DNA of 64,000 nucleotides from Streptomyces sp. NBC_01244 (lineage in GTDB: Bacteria > Actinomycetota > Actinomycetes > Streptomycetales > Streptomycetaceae), in the NCBI RefSeq assembly GCF_035987325.1, contig NZ_CP108488.1, positions 1,736,001 to 1,800,000 on the forward strand, in the 5' to 3' direction. Shown one piece after another: positions 1 to 8,737 of the stretch. Position 1 is the first letter of the stretch. Each line of letters begins with the position of its first letter. The notes under the pieces are model-generated. The model worked only from the letters and a program-made list of their open reading frames with translations, ran no database searches and was not told the origin of the DNA. The translations under genes and the position numbers were made by a program.

Positions 1-2573
1 GCAGCGCGCGGACCGGGCTCGCCGAGCAGGGCTGGAAGATCCACATATCGGCGCGGCTGGACCGGGCGCAGCACGTGCTCGACACCGTCGCCCGGATCTG
101 TTTCTCCGAAGGCGTGCCGTTCAAGCATCTGAGCGCCCGGCTCTTCTTCCTGTTCCTCCATCACAAACACGCAGGGCGGGCCCAGGCGGGCAAGTTCTGC
201 GCCGTCTACCCGCCGGACACCGCGACCGCCCGCCGGCTGCTGGAACGCCTGCGCGACGCGCTCGACGGGGAGGAGGGGCCGTACGTCCTCACCGACCGGC
301 GCTTTCGCGACTCGCGGACGGTCCACTACCGCTACGGCTCCTTCAGCGGCCACGGCCGGCTGCTGGCCGACGGCACCCGGCAGGGGCTGGTCCGCGACGG
401 CTCCGGCCGCGAGGTCCCGGACCTGCGGCTGCCCGCCTTCCACCTGCCCGCGGGGATCGCGGACCCCTTCGTCGAGCAGGAGGAGCAGCCGCACACGGGC
501 CCGATCCTGATCCGCGACTACGAGGTGACCCGCGCGGTGCGCCTGAGCAACGCGGGCGGCACCTACCAGGCCCGGGACCGGCGGACCGGCCGCACCGTCT
601 TCGTCAAGGAGGCCCGCGCCCACAACGGTCTGGTCTTCGACGGGACCGACGCGCAGCAGCGGCTGCGGCACGAGTACCGCGTGCTGCGCGAGCTGCACGC
701 GGCCGCCCCCGGGGTGGGCCCGGAGCCGCTGGACCACTTCACGGAGTGGGAGCACGACTTCCTCGTCACCGAGTACGTCTCCGGGCAGCCGCTGGTGGGC
801 TGGCTGAGCCGGTCCTCCCCGCTGGCCCGCGCCGACCGCACGGCCGGGTCCGTCGCCGCGTACTACGAGGCGTGCCGGCGCCTGCTGGCCGCGCTGGACG
901 CCTCGCTGGAGCGGCTGCACTCCGCCGGCTACCGCTTCGGTGACCTCAGCCTGGGCAACGTCATGGTCACGCCGTCGGGCGGGATCCGGCTGGTGGACTT
1001 CGAGGCGGCCTCGGCGCTGTCCGCGGCGCCCTCCGCAATGGGCACCCCGGGATTCACGCCGCCGCCCGGCGTGCGCCGGGCCGGCAGCGATCCGCTGCTG
1101 CAGGACCGGTACGGCATGTCGGCGGTCGCGCTCGCCTTCCTGGCGCCGTTCAACGAGATCGCCGAGCACGCGCCCGCCAACCTCGCGCTGCTGCGCCGCG
1201 ACCTGGCGGACGTGGCTCCGCCGCAGGACCTGTGGCAGCGGGCCACAGCCTTCCACCTGACGGGGAACCAGACGCAGGACCAGACCCAGGAGCAGACCCA
1301 GGACAAGGCGCAGGACAAGGCGCAGGACAAGGCGCGGGGCCAGGCCCAGGACGGTCCCGACCGCCTGCCCTCCCCCGCCGAGCTGGACACCGATCCTCGT
1401 GGCTGCCTCACCCGGCTGGCCGGGGAGGTGGCCGCGGGGCTGCTGGAGATGGCCGACGCCGACCGGCCGGAGTGGGCCTTCCCGCCCTCGCCGGAAGCGT
1501 TCCGGACGAACAACGTGTGCCTGGCCTACGGCACGGCCGGGGTGGTGCACGCCTTGCACCGCGCCGGGGCCGCGGTGCCGGAGGAGATCCGCGAACGGCT
1601 GCGCCGGGACACGCTGGCGCAGCGCGACGCGCTGCCCCCCGGACTGCTCGTCGGCTCGGCCGGCATCGCCCGGGTACTGGCCGGCCTCGGCCTGCTGGAC
1701 GAGGCCGCCAGCCTGCTCCGGGACGCCGACGACCACCCGCTCACCGCCTCCTGCGGCACGCTGGCCGGCGGGCGGGCCGGGGTCGGCCTGGGCTGGCTCG
1801 CCCTGCACCGACTGACCGGGGAGAGCAGCCACCTGGAGCGCGCCGCCGCGGCGGGGGAGGGCCTGCTGCGGACCCCCGACCTGCCTGCCACGCTCGGCGA
1901 GCACGACGCCCGCGGCCTGCTGCACGGCCGCTCGGGGCTCGCCCTCTTCCTCCACCGCCTGGCCCGAGACACCGGCGAGGCCCGCTACCTGGAGGCGGGC
2001 CGCCTGCTGCTCCACCAGGAGCTGGACCGGACCTTTCCGCTGGACGACGGCTCCCTGTCCATATCCGACCATGCGCGGCTCACCCGTGCCATGCCGTACC
2101 TGGCCACGGGCGCGGCCGGTGTCGCGACAGCGCTCACCCGCTACGTGGCCACCGCGCCGGACGAGCGCTGCGCCGCGGCGCTGCCGAGGCTGGTCGCCGG
2201 CATCCGGGTCTCCTGCGCCACGAAGGAGGCGGGCCTGTACCGGGGGCTGGCCGGACTGACCTGGTTCCTGACCGAGCACGCCGAGCACGCCGGCACGCAC
2301 GCCGCCGGCACGGACGCCGCCCGCGGGGACACCGCCCGCAGGGACGCCGTCCGCGCCGCGACCGGCTTGCTGAAGTACGCCGTCCCGTACCGGCGCGGTG
2401 TCCGCTTCCTCGGAGCGGGTTCGCAGCGGTTCACCGCCGACCTGTCCGGCGGCGGGGCCGGTGTCCTGCTGGCCCTCCACCGCCTGCTGGCCGGCCCGCT
2501 CCTGACGGAGCCCCACCGCGCACGTCCCGGGATCCCGGCAGCCGCCGGATCGCACCGGGCGGGCACCCCATGA
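1..2573 (+). CDS. Class III lanthipeptide synthetase LanKC, 5' end cut by window
   Basis: This enzyme would phosphorylate and eliminate Ser/Thr in a precursor peptide and then cyclise Cys onto the dehydro residues. The reading frame is open from base 3 and continues past the window edge; the first codons read EQGWKIHIS, typical of the LanKC lyase N-terminus. A kinase domain follows, with the VFVKEA lysine near base 600, a degenerate catalytic loop FGDLSLGN near 940 and the metal motif LVDFE near 1000. A Gln/Asp/Lys-rich linker built from repeated AQDK units lies at about 1265-1350. The C-terminal cyclase-like domain has GRAGVGLG and LYRGLAG where zinc-dependent LanC proteins have Cys and Cys-His, so the zinc ligands are absent and class III fits better than class IV. 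A precursor gene lies 85 bp downstream. I am confident of the family; the true start is outside the window. Confidence 0.92.
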   Translation, partial: SARTGLAEQGWKIHISARLDRAQHVLDTVARICFSEGVPFKHLSARLFFLFLHHKHAGRAQAGKFCAVYPPDTATARRLLERLRDALDGEEGPYVLTDRRFRDSRTVHYRYGSFSGHGRLLADGTRQGLVRDGSGREVPDLRLPAFHLPAGIADPFVEQEEQPHTGPILIRDYEVTRAVRLSNAGGTYQARDRRTGRTVFVKEARAHNGLVFDGTDAQQRLRHEYRVLRELHAAAPGVGPEPLDHFTEWEHDFLVTEYVSGQPLVGWLSRSSPLARADRTAGSVAAYYEACRRLLAALDASLERLHSAGYRFGDLSLGNVMVTPSGGIRLVDFEAASALSAAPSAMGTPGFTPPPGVRRAGSDPLLQDRYGMSAVALAFLAPFNEIAEHAPANLALLRRDLADVAPPQDLWQRATAFHLTGNQTQDQTQEQTQDKAQDKAQDKARGQAQDGPDRLPSPAELDTDPRGCLTRLAGEVAAGLLEMADADRPEWAFPPSPEAFRTNNVCLAYGTAGVVHALHRAGAAVPEEIRERLRRDTLAQRDALPPGLLVGSAGIARVLAGLGLLDEAASLLRDADDHPLTASCGTLAGGRAGVGLGWLALHRLTGESSHLERAAAAGEGLLRTPDLPATLGEHDARGLLHGRSGLALFLHRLARDTGEARYLEAGRLLLHQELDRTFPLDDGSLSISDHARLTRAMPYLATGAAGVATALTRYVATAPDERCAAALPRLVAGIRVSCATKEAGLYRGLAGLTWFLTEHAEHAGTHAAGTDAARGDTARRDAVRAATGLLKYAVPYRRGVRFLGAGSQRFTADLSGGGAGVLLALHRLLAGPLLTEPHRARPGIPAAAGSHRAGTP

Positions 2574-2579
2574 ACACCT

Positions 2580-2607
2580 GGGCACGGCGGCGAGCAGCCC
2601 CGTGCCC
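2580..2607 (+). other. Hairpin between LanKC and precursor gene
   Basis: Arms GGGCACGG (2580-2587) and CCGTGCCC (2600-2607) pair perfectly around a 12-nt loop. They begin 6 bp after the LanKC stop and end 51 bp before the precursor start. It could process or attenuate the transcript so that the small precursor is made in excess, but that role is inference. Confidence 0.45.
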
Positions 2608-2658
2608 GGGTACGCAGTTGTCAACCGACACGACCCGAGAAGAAAGTGGAGGACACCC

Positions 2659-2769
2659 ATGAGCCAGATCCTCGCGCTCCAGGCACTGGACACCGAGCCG
2701 GAGGCCGAATACTTCCCCTGCTTCAGCGTTGCCTGGAGCATCAGCGACATCTTCCCGGACCCGATGTAA
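2659..2769 (+). CDS. Lanthipeptide precursor peptide, 36 aa
   Basis: An ATG at 2659 follows a GGAGG ribosome-binding site (2648-2652) at 6-nt spacing, and the frame ends at TAA 2767. The 36-residue product begins MSQILALQAL; the ILxLQ stretch is the leader motif recognised by class III LanKC enzymes. An acidic stretch follows (DTEPEAE), then a putative core with one Cys at residue 21 and Ser at 23, 27 and 29, ending in IFPDPM. Its position directly downstream of LanKC, the leader motif and the strong RBS make this the likely substrate. The core is odd: the only Cys lies before all the Ser residues, whereas lanthionine and labionin rings in known class III products form with Ser upstream of Cys. 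No transporter gene follows. Confidence 0.85.
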   Translation: MSQILALQALDTEPEAEYFPCFSVAWSISDIFPDPM

Positions 2770-2805
2770 CCAGCCCCGTGTAACCAGCCCGGTGTAACCA
2801 GCCGG
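2765..2805 (+). repeat. Three tandem 14-bp units over the precursor stop codon
   Basis: Units TGTAACCAGCCCCG (2765-2778), TGTAACCAGCCCGG (2779-2792) and TGTAACCAGCCGG (2793-2805) follow head to tail. The first contains the real stop TAA. Because the period is not a multiple of three, the three TAA triplets at 2767, 2781 and 2795 fall in all three reading frames. Confidence 0.9.
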
Positions 2806-2810
2806 CATCC

Positions 2811-2857
2811 GCGGCGGGCCGGGACCGGTGGCCGAGCCGCCGGTCCCGGCCCGCCGC
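2811..2857 (+). terminator. Strong terminator after the lanthipeptide locus
   Basis: A perfect 18-bp stem (2811-2828 with 2840-2857) closes an 11-nt loop just after the triplicated stop region. No long T tract follows, as is usual in Streptomyces. It separates the lanthipeptide genes from the next gene. Confidence 0.85.
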
Positions 2858-2950
2858 GTTCCCCTGCCCCGCGGCGCGGCACGCTTCCCCCCGCGCACCG
2901 CCGATGGGGCCCGCATAATGGATGGAACGGCGCGTGGAAGGGGACGTCTC

Positions 2951-5014
2951 GTGCCATCGGCTCTGCCGGGGGGCGAGAAGGCTCACGGCCCGTTCTGGTC
3001 CGAGCCGGGGACGCTGCTGGAGCACGTGCCCGTGGCCGTCTTCGGCATCGATGACGGCGACCTCGTCTGTTACTGGGGGCCCGGCGCGCGGGACCTCTTC
3101 GGGTACGACTCCCCCGCCGTCCTGTCCAAGCCCGGCGCCGTTCTCTTCGCCGACGGGCCCCGGAGCGGATCCGATTCCTGTAGCCGGCTGACGGAGCGGG
3201 GCAGGACCCTCGGGTACTGGAGGGGCCGGCTGCCGGCACGGCATCGTGACGCCACGGTCTTCGAGTGCGGTTTCCGGGCCTTCTCCGTGACCGGAGCCGC
3301 AGGACGTTCGGTGGTGATGGTCCTGGCGAGCCGCAGCGGTGAACTCGACCGGGTCAAGACCAACCTCGCCTTCCTCGACGCCCTCTTCGAGACCTGCCCC
3401 ATCGGTCTGGTCATGCTCGACCCGGACCTGCGGTACGTCCACCTCAACCAGGCGCTCGCCGACATGGACGGCCTTCCGATCGAGGCGCACCTCGGGCGGC
3501 ACATGGACGAATTCATGATCATGTCCGATGGCGGCGAGTACCAGCGCATGCTCCGGGCCGTCGCGCTGGGCGGAGCGCCGGTCGTGGGGACGCTGGTGGG
3601 TCTGCGGCCGCGCGGACATCCGGACCGTGACCAGGTGCGGTCGGTGAGTTTCTTCCCCCTGAGTCAGGCGGTCGGCTCGCGCCCCGGAGTGGGCGGGCTG
3701 ATGGTGGACGTGACGGACCGGGAGCAGGCCATCCTGGAAGCCACCGCCAGCCGTCGGCGGCTGGCTCTGCTGGACGGGGCCTCCACTCGCATCGGGACCA
3801 CCCTGGACGTGAACATCACCGCCCAGGAGCTGGTCGACGCGTCGATGCCGGACTTCTGCGACGGCGCCGTGGTCGAGGTCGTGGAGTGGATGGACGAGGA
3901 CGAGGTCTTCGACCCGGCGAGATTGCTGGTCACCCGACGTATCGCCTCCGGGACGATCCTGCCGCCTCCGGCCACCGAACTCGTGAGCGGGGTGGAGACG
4001 GTGCGGTATCCGCCCGGCTCCGTCATCCACGACATGCTGCGAACCGGTCGTGCGATCTCCGCCGTGGTGAACGAGGACTTTCTGGCCCGGACCGTCCTCA
4101 TCGAGTCACGCGCGCGGCTCTTCGCCGAGAGCGGGTTGGCCTGCGTCCTCGTCGCCCCGCTCATCGCCAGGGGCACCGTCCAGGGGATCGCCATGTTCGG
4201 CCGGTCCGAGGACCGGCCGGCCTTCACCCGGGACGATGTCAGCCTGGCGGGTGAGCTCGCCTCACGTGCTGCGATCTGCCTGGACAACGCCCGTCTGTAC
4301 AGCCGTGTCCAGGACATCGCCCTCACACTGCAGCGGGCCCTGCTGCCCAGCGCGTTGGCGACCAGCCCGTACGTGGAGGTGGCGCACCGGTACGTGCCCG
4401 GCAGCCGGATCACCGAGGTCGGCGGCGACTGGTACGACGTGATCAACCTGCCCGACGGCCGGGTCGTCCTCGTGGTGGGCGACGTGATGGGGCACGGAGT
4501 GTCGGCCGCCGCGGCCATGGGCCGCCTCCGCATCACCACCAAGGCCCTGGCCAGGCACGACAGCGAGCCCGCCGAGCTGCTCGCCGAGCTCGACGCGTGC
4601 GCCCAGGAGGCCGGCATCGAGCTGGCGACGTGCCTGTACATCGTCTACGACCCGAAGACCGGCCGCGCCCGCATCGCCAGCGCCGGCCATCCCCCGCCCC
4701 TGATACTCCGACCGGACGGCACGGTGGAGACCATCGACGAGGTCCTGGGAGTGCCCCTCGGCGTCGGCGGCTTCCCCTTCCGGACGACCGAGATCGAACT
4801 CCCCGCGCACGCGACCCTCGCCCTGTACACCGACGGCCTCATCGAGGCACGCGGCCGGGACATCGAGGCCGGCCTGGAAGCACTGCGCACCGAACTGGGA
4901 GGAAAACCGGTGGCGTTGGAAGAAACGGCGGACCGCATCCTCGCGAACCTGCTGCCCACCCCGCCGACCGACGACACCGTTCTCATCCTCGCGCGCGTCC
5001 ACCGCGCCCCGTAG
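2951..5014 (+). CDS. PAS-GAF-SpoIIE serine phosphatase
   Basis: This is a PP2C-like (SpoIIE/RsbU class) serine phosphatase of about 687 residues, of the kind that acts on anti-sigma-factor antagonists. I chose the GTG at 2951 because GGAAGGGG lies about 7 nt upstream; in-frame starts as far up as 2828 would overlap the terminator. Order of domains: PAS near residues 20-115, a second PAS near 135-250, GAF near 270-435, and the phosphatase domain from about 455 to the end. Metal-binding acidic residues are visible in GGDWYD and GDVMGHG. Unlike the paralogue at 44750-47218 it has no C-terminal ATPase/anti-sigma domain. There are no membrane segments. The input it senses cannot be read from the sequence. 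Confidence 0.93.
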   Translation: MPSALPGGEKAHGPFWSEPGTLLEHVPVAVFGIDDGDLVCYWGPGARDLFGYDSPAVLSKPGAVLFADGPRSGSDSCSRLTERGRTLGYWRGRLPARHRDATVFECGFRAFSVTGAAGRSVVMVLASRSGELDRVKTNLAFLDALFETCPIGLVMLDPDLRYVHLNQALADMDGLPIEAHLGRHMDEFMIMSDGGEYQRMLRAVALGGAPVVGTLVGLRPRGHPDRDQVRSVSFFPLSQAVGSRPGVGGLMVDVTDREQAILEATASRRRLALLDGASTRIGTTLDVNITAQELVDASMPDFCDGAVVEVVEWMDEDEVFDPARLLVTRRIASGTILPPPATELVSGVETVRYPPGSVIHDMLRTGRAISAVVNEDFLARTVLIESRARLFAESGLACVLVAPLIARGTVQGIAMFGRSEDRPAFTRDDVSLAGELASRAAICLDNARLYSRVQDIALTLQRALLPSALATSPYVEVAHRYVPGSRITEVGGDWYDVINLPDGRVVLVVGDVMGHGVSAAAAMGRLRITTKALARHDSEPAELLAELDACAQEAGIELATCLYIVYDPKTGRARIASAGHPPPLILRPDGTVETIDEVLGVPLGVGGFPFRTTEIELPAHATLALYTDGLIEARGRDIEAGLEALRTELGGKPVALEETADRILANLLPTPPTDDTVLILARVHRAP

Positions 5015-5068
5015 ACACAACGAGGCGGCGAAGACGGCTGCCGCCGACCGTCGCCCCGGTGTCCTCGC

Positions 5069-6322
5069 TCACGCGCGGCCGGCGGGATCCTGGGCCTGGT
5101 CCCGGAGGTCCTCCGAGGGTTCGGGCCGGGACGGCACCGCGCCCGGGGTGGCCGCTCCCGGAGGGGTGCGGGAGCTGCCGGCCCAGGCAGCCACGGGTTC
5201 GGTGAAGCGGGCGGTCAGCGGACCGATCACCACGAGTATCAGCACGTACGCGGTGGCGAGCGGGCCCAGCGCGGGCTCGATGCCGGAGGTGACGGCGAGG
5301 CCGGCGATGACGATGGAGAACTCCCCGCGGGCCACGAGCGTGCCGCCGGCCCGCCAGCGCCCCTTGACCCCGATGCCGGCCCGCTTCGCGGCCCAGTACC
5401 CGGTCGCGATCTTCGTACCGGCGGTGACGACCGCCAGGGCCAGTGCGGGCAGCAGGACCGGCGGGATGCTCGCGGGGTCGGTGTGGAGGCCGAAGAAGAC
5501 GAAGAACACGGCGGCGAAGAGGTCCCGGAGCGGGCTGAGCAGGGTGTGAGTGCCCTCGGCGACCTCGCCGGACAGGGCGATGCCCACGAGGAACGCGCCC
5601 ACGGCGGCGGAAACCTGGAGCTGCTGGGCGATGCCCGCGACGAGCAGGGTCAGGCCGAGGACCACGAGGAGGAGCTTCTCTGGGTCGTTGCTGGACACGA
5701 AGCGGGAGATGTGGCGTCCGTAGCGGACCGCGATGAACAGGACCGCTCCGGCGACGCCGAGGGCGATGGCCAGGGTCGCACTGCCCGCGGCGAGGCTCAC
5801 GCCGGCGAGGAGGGCGGTGATGATCGGCAGGTAGACCGCCATCGCGAGGTCTTCGAGGACCAGGATGGACAGGATGACCGGGGTCTCGCGGTTGCCGACC
5901 CGGCCCAGGTCTCCCATGACCTTGGCGATGACTCCGGAGGAGGAGATCCATGTGACGCCGGCCAGGACCACGGCGGCGACGGGGCTCCAGCCCATGAGCA
6001 GGGCGGCGGCCGCGCCGGGGACCGCGTTGAGGCCGAAGTCGACCATCCCGGCCGGGTACTGGGTCTTGAGGTTGGAGACCAGATCGCTGGCCGTGTACTC
6101 CAGGCCGAGCATGAGCAGGAGGAGGATCACGCCGATCTCGGCGCCGATCGCGACGAACTCCTCGCTCGCTCCCATGGGCAGCAGGCCGCCGGTCCCGAAG
6201 GCCAGACCGGCCAGGAGGTAGAGGGGGATGGGGGAGAACTTCAGGCGTCCGGCGACTCGGCCGAGCAGGCCCAGGCCGAGGATGATCGCGCCGAACTCGA
6301 TGAGGAACACAGCGGAGTGCAC
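5069..6322 (-). CDS. Cation/proton antiporter, Kef/CPA2 family
   Basis: This integral membrane protein of about 417 residues starts with a hydrophobic segment (FLIEFGAIILGLGLLG) and has about a dozen membrane spans with Gly/Ala-rich helices, as in monovalent cation:proton antiporters of the CPA2 superfamily. The GTG start at 6322 has GGGAG 8 nt upstream and lies 5 nt after the stop of the TrkA-C gene, so the two form a translationally linked pair. There is no RCK domain in the protein itself; the partner supplies the regulatory domain. By analogy with KhtT/KhtU it probably exports K+ or another monovalent cation in exchange for protons. It ends convergently with the phosphatase gene. Confidence 0.9.
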   Translation of the reverse strand: MHSAVFLIEFGAIILGLGLLGRVAGRLKFSPIPLYLLAGLAFGTGGLLPMGASEEFVAIGAEIGVILLLLMLGLEYTASDLVSNLKTQYPAGMVDFGLNAVPGAAAALLMGWSPVAAVVLAGVTWISSSGVIAKVMGDLGRVGNRETPVILSILVLEDLAMAVYLPIITALLAGVSLAAGSATLAIALGVAGAVLFIAVRYGRHISRFVSSNDPEKLLLVVLGLTLLVAGIAQQLQVSAAVGAFLVGIALSGEVAEGTHTLLSPLRDLFAAVFFVFFGLHTDPASIPPVLLPALALAVVTAGTKIATGYWAAKRAGIGVKGRWRAGGTLVARGEFSIVIAGLAVTSGIEPALGPLATAYVLILVVIGPLTARFTEPVAAWAGSSRTPPGAATPGAVPSRPEPSEDLRDQAQDPAGRA

Positions 6323-6327
6323 GGGCG

Positions 6328-6813
6328 TCACTCCCGCCCGAGTATCGCGGCGGCGGCATCGACGCCCTCGCGGGTGCCGATCACGATGAGGGTGTCCCCG
6401 CCCGCGAGGCGGAAGTCCGGCGCGGGCGAGGGCCGGGCTTCCGCCCGGCGCAGTACCGCCACGATCGAGACGCCGGTATCGGTCCGCATCCGGGTCTCGC
6501 CCAGCACCCGTCCGTTCCAGTACGAGTGGGCCGACAGCTCGATCCGCTCGGCCACCAGGCCGAGATCGGTGGTGTGCAGGACGTTCGGGCTGTGGTGGGC
6601 GGGCATCAGCGCGTCGATCAGGGAGGCCGTCTCCGCACCCGTCAGGTGCAGGGACTGGGCGCAGGCGTCGGGGTCGTCGGCCCGGTAGAGGTTCACGGTC
6701 CGTGTGCCGTCGCGGTGCGCGACCACGGACAGGTGGCGGCGCTCGCGGGTGGTGAGGTCGTACTGGACCCCGATGCCGGGCAGTGGTGTGGTGCTCATCC
6801 GTGGAGCAGGCAC
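6328..6813 (-). CDS. Antiporter regulatory subunit with TrkA-C domain
   Basis: The product is a soluble protein of about 161 residues. Its N-terminal half (about residues 5-85) is of the type found in KhtT-like subunits. The C-terminal half is a TrkA-C ligand-binding domain, with the segments GVSIVAVLRR and GGDTLIVIGTREGV. I chose the GTG at 6813 because GAGGGGGG lies just upstream; an ATG at 6798 (MSTTPL) is the alternative. It probably gates the antiporter encoded 5 nt downstream in response to a nucleotide or ion. Confidence 0.88.
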   Translation of the reverse strand: MPAPRMSTTPLPGIGVQYDLTTRERRHLSVVAHRDGTRTVNLYRADDPDACAQSLHLTGAETASLIDALMPAHHSPNVLHTTDLGLVAERIELSAHSYWNGRVLGETRMRTDTGVSIVAVLRRAEARPSPAPDFRLAGGDTLIVIGTREGVDAAAAILGRE

Positions 6814-6910
6814 AGCTGTCCCCCCTCGTGTTCGTTCCGTACGCGTGATGCCGTCGGCGGTGTGGCCTTGGTCCCGGCAGGAGACGGCCGCTCGGCGGCC
6901 CCATCGTGCC

Positions 6911-6932
6911 ATTTTCCGAGCGGTCGGAATAT
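6911..6932. promoter_or_regulatory. Inverted repeat in the antiporter/sensor-kinase divergent region
   Basis: ATTTTCCGA (6911-6919) and TCGGAATAT (6924-6932) form an inverted repeat with one mismatch around GCGG. It is one of the few A/T-richer spots between the two divergent units, so an operator is plausible. Confidence 0.4.
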
Positions 6933-7088
6933 GGGTGCCGGCACGGATGGACACAGCCCCGACGAGACGACAGGCTGCATGGGTCACCGGCCCCACCGCA
7001 GGTCACAGTGGGTGCGCGCGTGTGCGCTGACGAACCGGCGGGGGTGAGCACGCCGACCCGGCGGGCGGGCAACGAGGGAGAGGTGGAG

Positions 7089-8048
7089 ATGTCGCTGTAC
7101 TGGCGGATCTTCCTGCTGAACGCCGCCGTTCTCGTCGCGGCCGTGTCGCTGCTGCTCGGCCCGGTCACCGTCTCCACCCCGGTCCTGTTCGGCGAAGCCG
7201 TCGTCCTGCTCGGGGGGTTGGCGGCCATGCTGATCGCGAACGCCGTTCTGCTCCGCGTCGGCCTGGCACCCCTCGACCGGCTGACTCGGGCCATGACCTC
7301 CGTCGACCTGCTTCGTCCCGGTGGCCGGACCCGCGTGGAGGGTCCCGGTGAGGTCGCCGAACTCACCACCTCGTTCAACGCGATGCTGGGCCGGCTGGAG
7401 GCCGAGCGCGCGACCAGCAGCGCCCGGGCCCTCTCCGCGCAGGAGGCCGAACGGCGCCGCATCGCCCAGGAGCTCCACGACGAGGTCGGTCAGACCCTCA
7501 CGGCCGTCCTGCTCCAGCTCAAGCACGCTGCCGACCGGACCCCGGCCCCTCTGCGTGAGGAACTCCGCCAGGTGCAGGAGACCACCCGTACCAGCCTGGA
7601 CGAAATCCGCCGCATCGCCCGGCGCTTGCGCCCGGGCGTGCTGGAAGAACTGGGCCTGCACAGCGCGTTGCGGGCTCTCACGACGGAGTTCACCACCGTG
7701 TCGCTCTCCGTACGGCACTTCATCGCGCCGGGATTGCCCGAGCTGGACGAGGCCACCGAACTCGTCGTCTACCGGGTCGCCCAGGAAGCCCTGACCAACG
7801 CGGCCCGCCACGCGGGCGCGAGCAACGTCGAAGTGCACCTCTCCGACCGGTCTGCGGGAGCCGTACGACTCCTCGTGCGGGACGACGGCGCGGGCATCCG
7901 CCTGGCGGCCGAGGGCGCCGGGGTTCAGGGCATGCGCGAACGCGCCCTGCTGATCGGCGCCGATCTCGCCATCGGCGGCGGCCCGCACGGCGGAACCGAC
8001 GTACGACTGGACGTCCCCACGGGCAGGGCCGGGGAGAGCCGCCGATGA
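7089..8048 (+). CDS. NarL-type sensor histidine kinase
   Basis: The product is a membrane sensor kinase of 319 residues. The ATG at 7089 has AGGTGGAG just upstream. Two membrane segments lie near residues 5-26 and 33-56 with almost no extracellular loop, then HAMP near 55-105. The HisKA_3 dimerisation domain contains the phosphoacceptor His130 in ELHDEVGQ, and a HATPase domain (DDGAGIRL, GVQGMRERA) completes it. The missing external loop suggests it senses a membrane or intracellular cue. Its stop overlaps the start of the response regulator (ATGA), so the two are co-translated. Confidence 0.93.
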   Translation: MSLYWRIFLLNAAVLVAAVSLLLGPVTVSTPVLFGEAVVLLGGLAAMLIANAVLLRVGLAPLDRLTRAMTSVDLLRPGGRTRVEGPGEVAELTTSFNAMLGRLEAERATSSARALSAQEAERRRIAQELHDEVGQTLTAVLLQLKHAADRTPAPLREELRQVQETTRTSLDEIRRIARRLRPGVLEELGLHSALRALTTEFTTVSLSVRHFIAPGLPELDEATELVVYRVAQEALTNAARHAGASNVEVHLSDRSAGAVRLLVRDDGAGIRLAAEGAGVQGMRERALLIGADLAIGGGPHGGTDVRLDVPTGRAGESRR

Positions 8049-8713
8049 CCGCACCGCGACCGGCCGCCCCGACCCGTGTCCTGCTCGCCGACGACCACGC
8101 CCTCGTCCGGCGGGGCGTACGGCTCATCCTCGACGCCGAGCCGGACCTGACGGTGGTCGCCGAGGCCGGAGACGGAGCCGAAGCCGTCGCCCTGGCCCGT
8201 ACACGGGATGTCGACCTCGCCGTTCTGGACGTCTCGATGCCCCGCATGACCGGCCTCCAGGCCGCCCGGGAGCTCTCCCGGCTGCGGCCGGAGCTGAGGA
8301 TCCTCATCCTCACGATGTACGACAACGAGCAGTACTTCTTCGAGGCCCTGAAGGCCGGAGCCGCCGGGTACGTCCCCAAGTCCGTCGCCGACCGAGACCT
8401 GGTCGAGGCCTGCCGCGCGGCGATCCGGGACGAGCCGTTCATCTACCCGGGCGCCGAGACCACCCTGATCCGCAACTACCTCGACCGCGCCCGCCAAGGG
8501 GATCCGCTGCCGGCCCGGGCGATCACCGAGCGCGAGGAGGAGATCCTCAAGCTCGTGGCCGAAGGCCACTCGTCCAAGGAGATCGGGGACCTGCTGGTGA
8601 TCAGCGCGAAGACGGTGGAACGCCACCGGGCGAACCTGCTCCAGAAACTGGGGATGCGAGACCGCCTGGAGCTGACCCGCTATGCGATCCGGGTGGGCCT
8701 GATCGAGCCGTAG
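8045..8713 (+). CDS. NarL/LuxR-type response regulator
   Basis: This 222-residue regulator has a receiver domain (DD at residues 16-17, phosphorylatable Asp62 in VLDVSMP, conserved Lys in YVPKS) and a C-terminal LuxR-type helix-turn-helix near residues 158-215 (ITEREEEILKLVAEG, SAKTVERHRANL). It overlaps the kinase gene by 4 bp and is its cognate partner. Targets are unknown; the adjacent divergent antiporter operon is a candidate. Confidence 0.95.
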   Translation: MTAPRPAAPTRVLLADDHALVRRGVRLILDAEPDLTVVAEAGDGAEAVALARTRDVDLAVLDVSMPRMTGLQAARELSRLRPELRILILTMYDNEQYFFEALKAGAAGYVPKSVADRDLVEACRAAIRDEPFIYPGAETTLIRNYLDRARQGDPLPARAITEREEEILKLVAEGHSSKEIGDLLVISAKTVERHRANLLQKLGMRDRLELTRYAIRVGLIEP

Positions 8714-8737
8714 GAGCCGGATCGACAGGTCGAGGCC

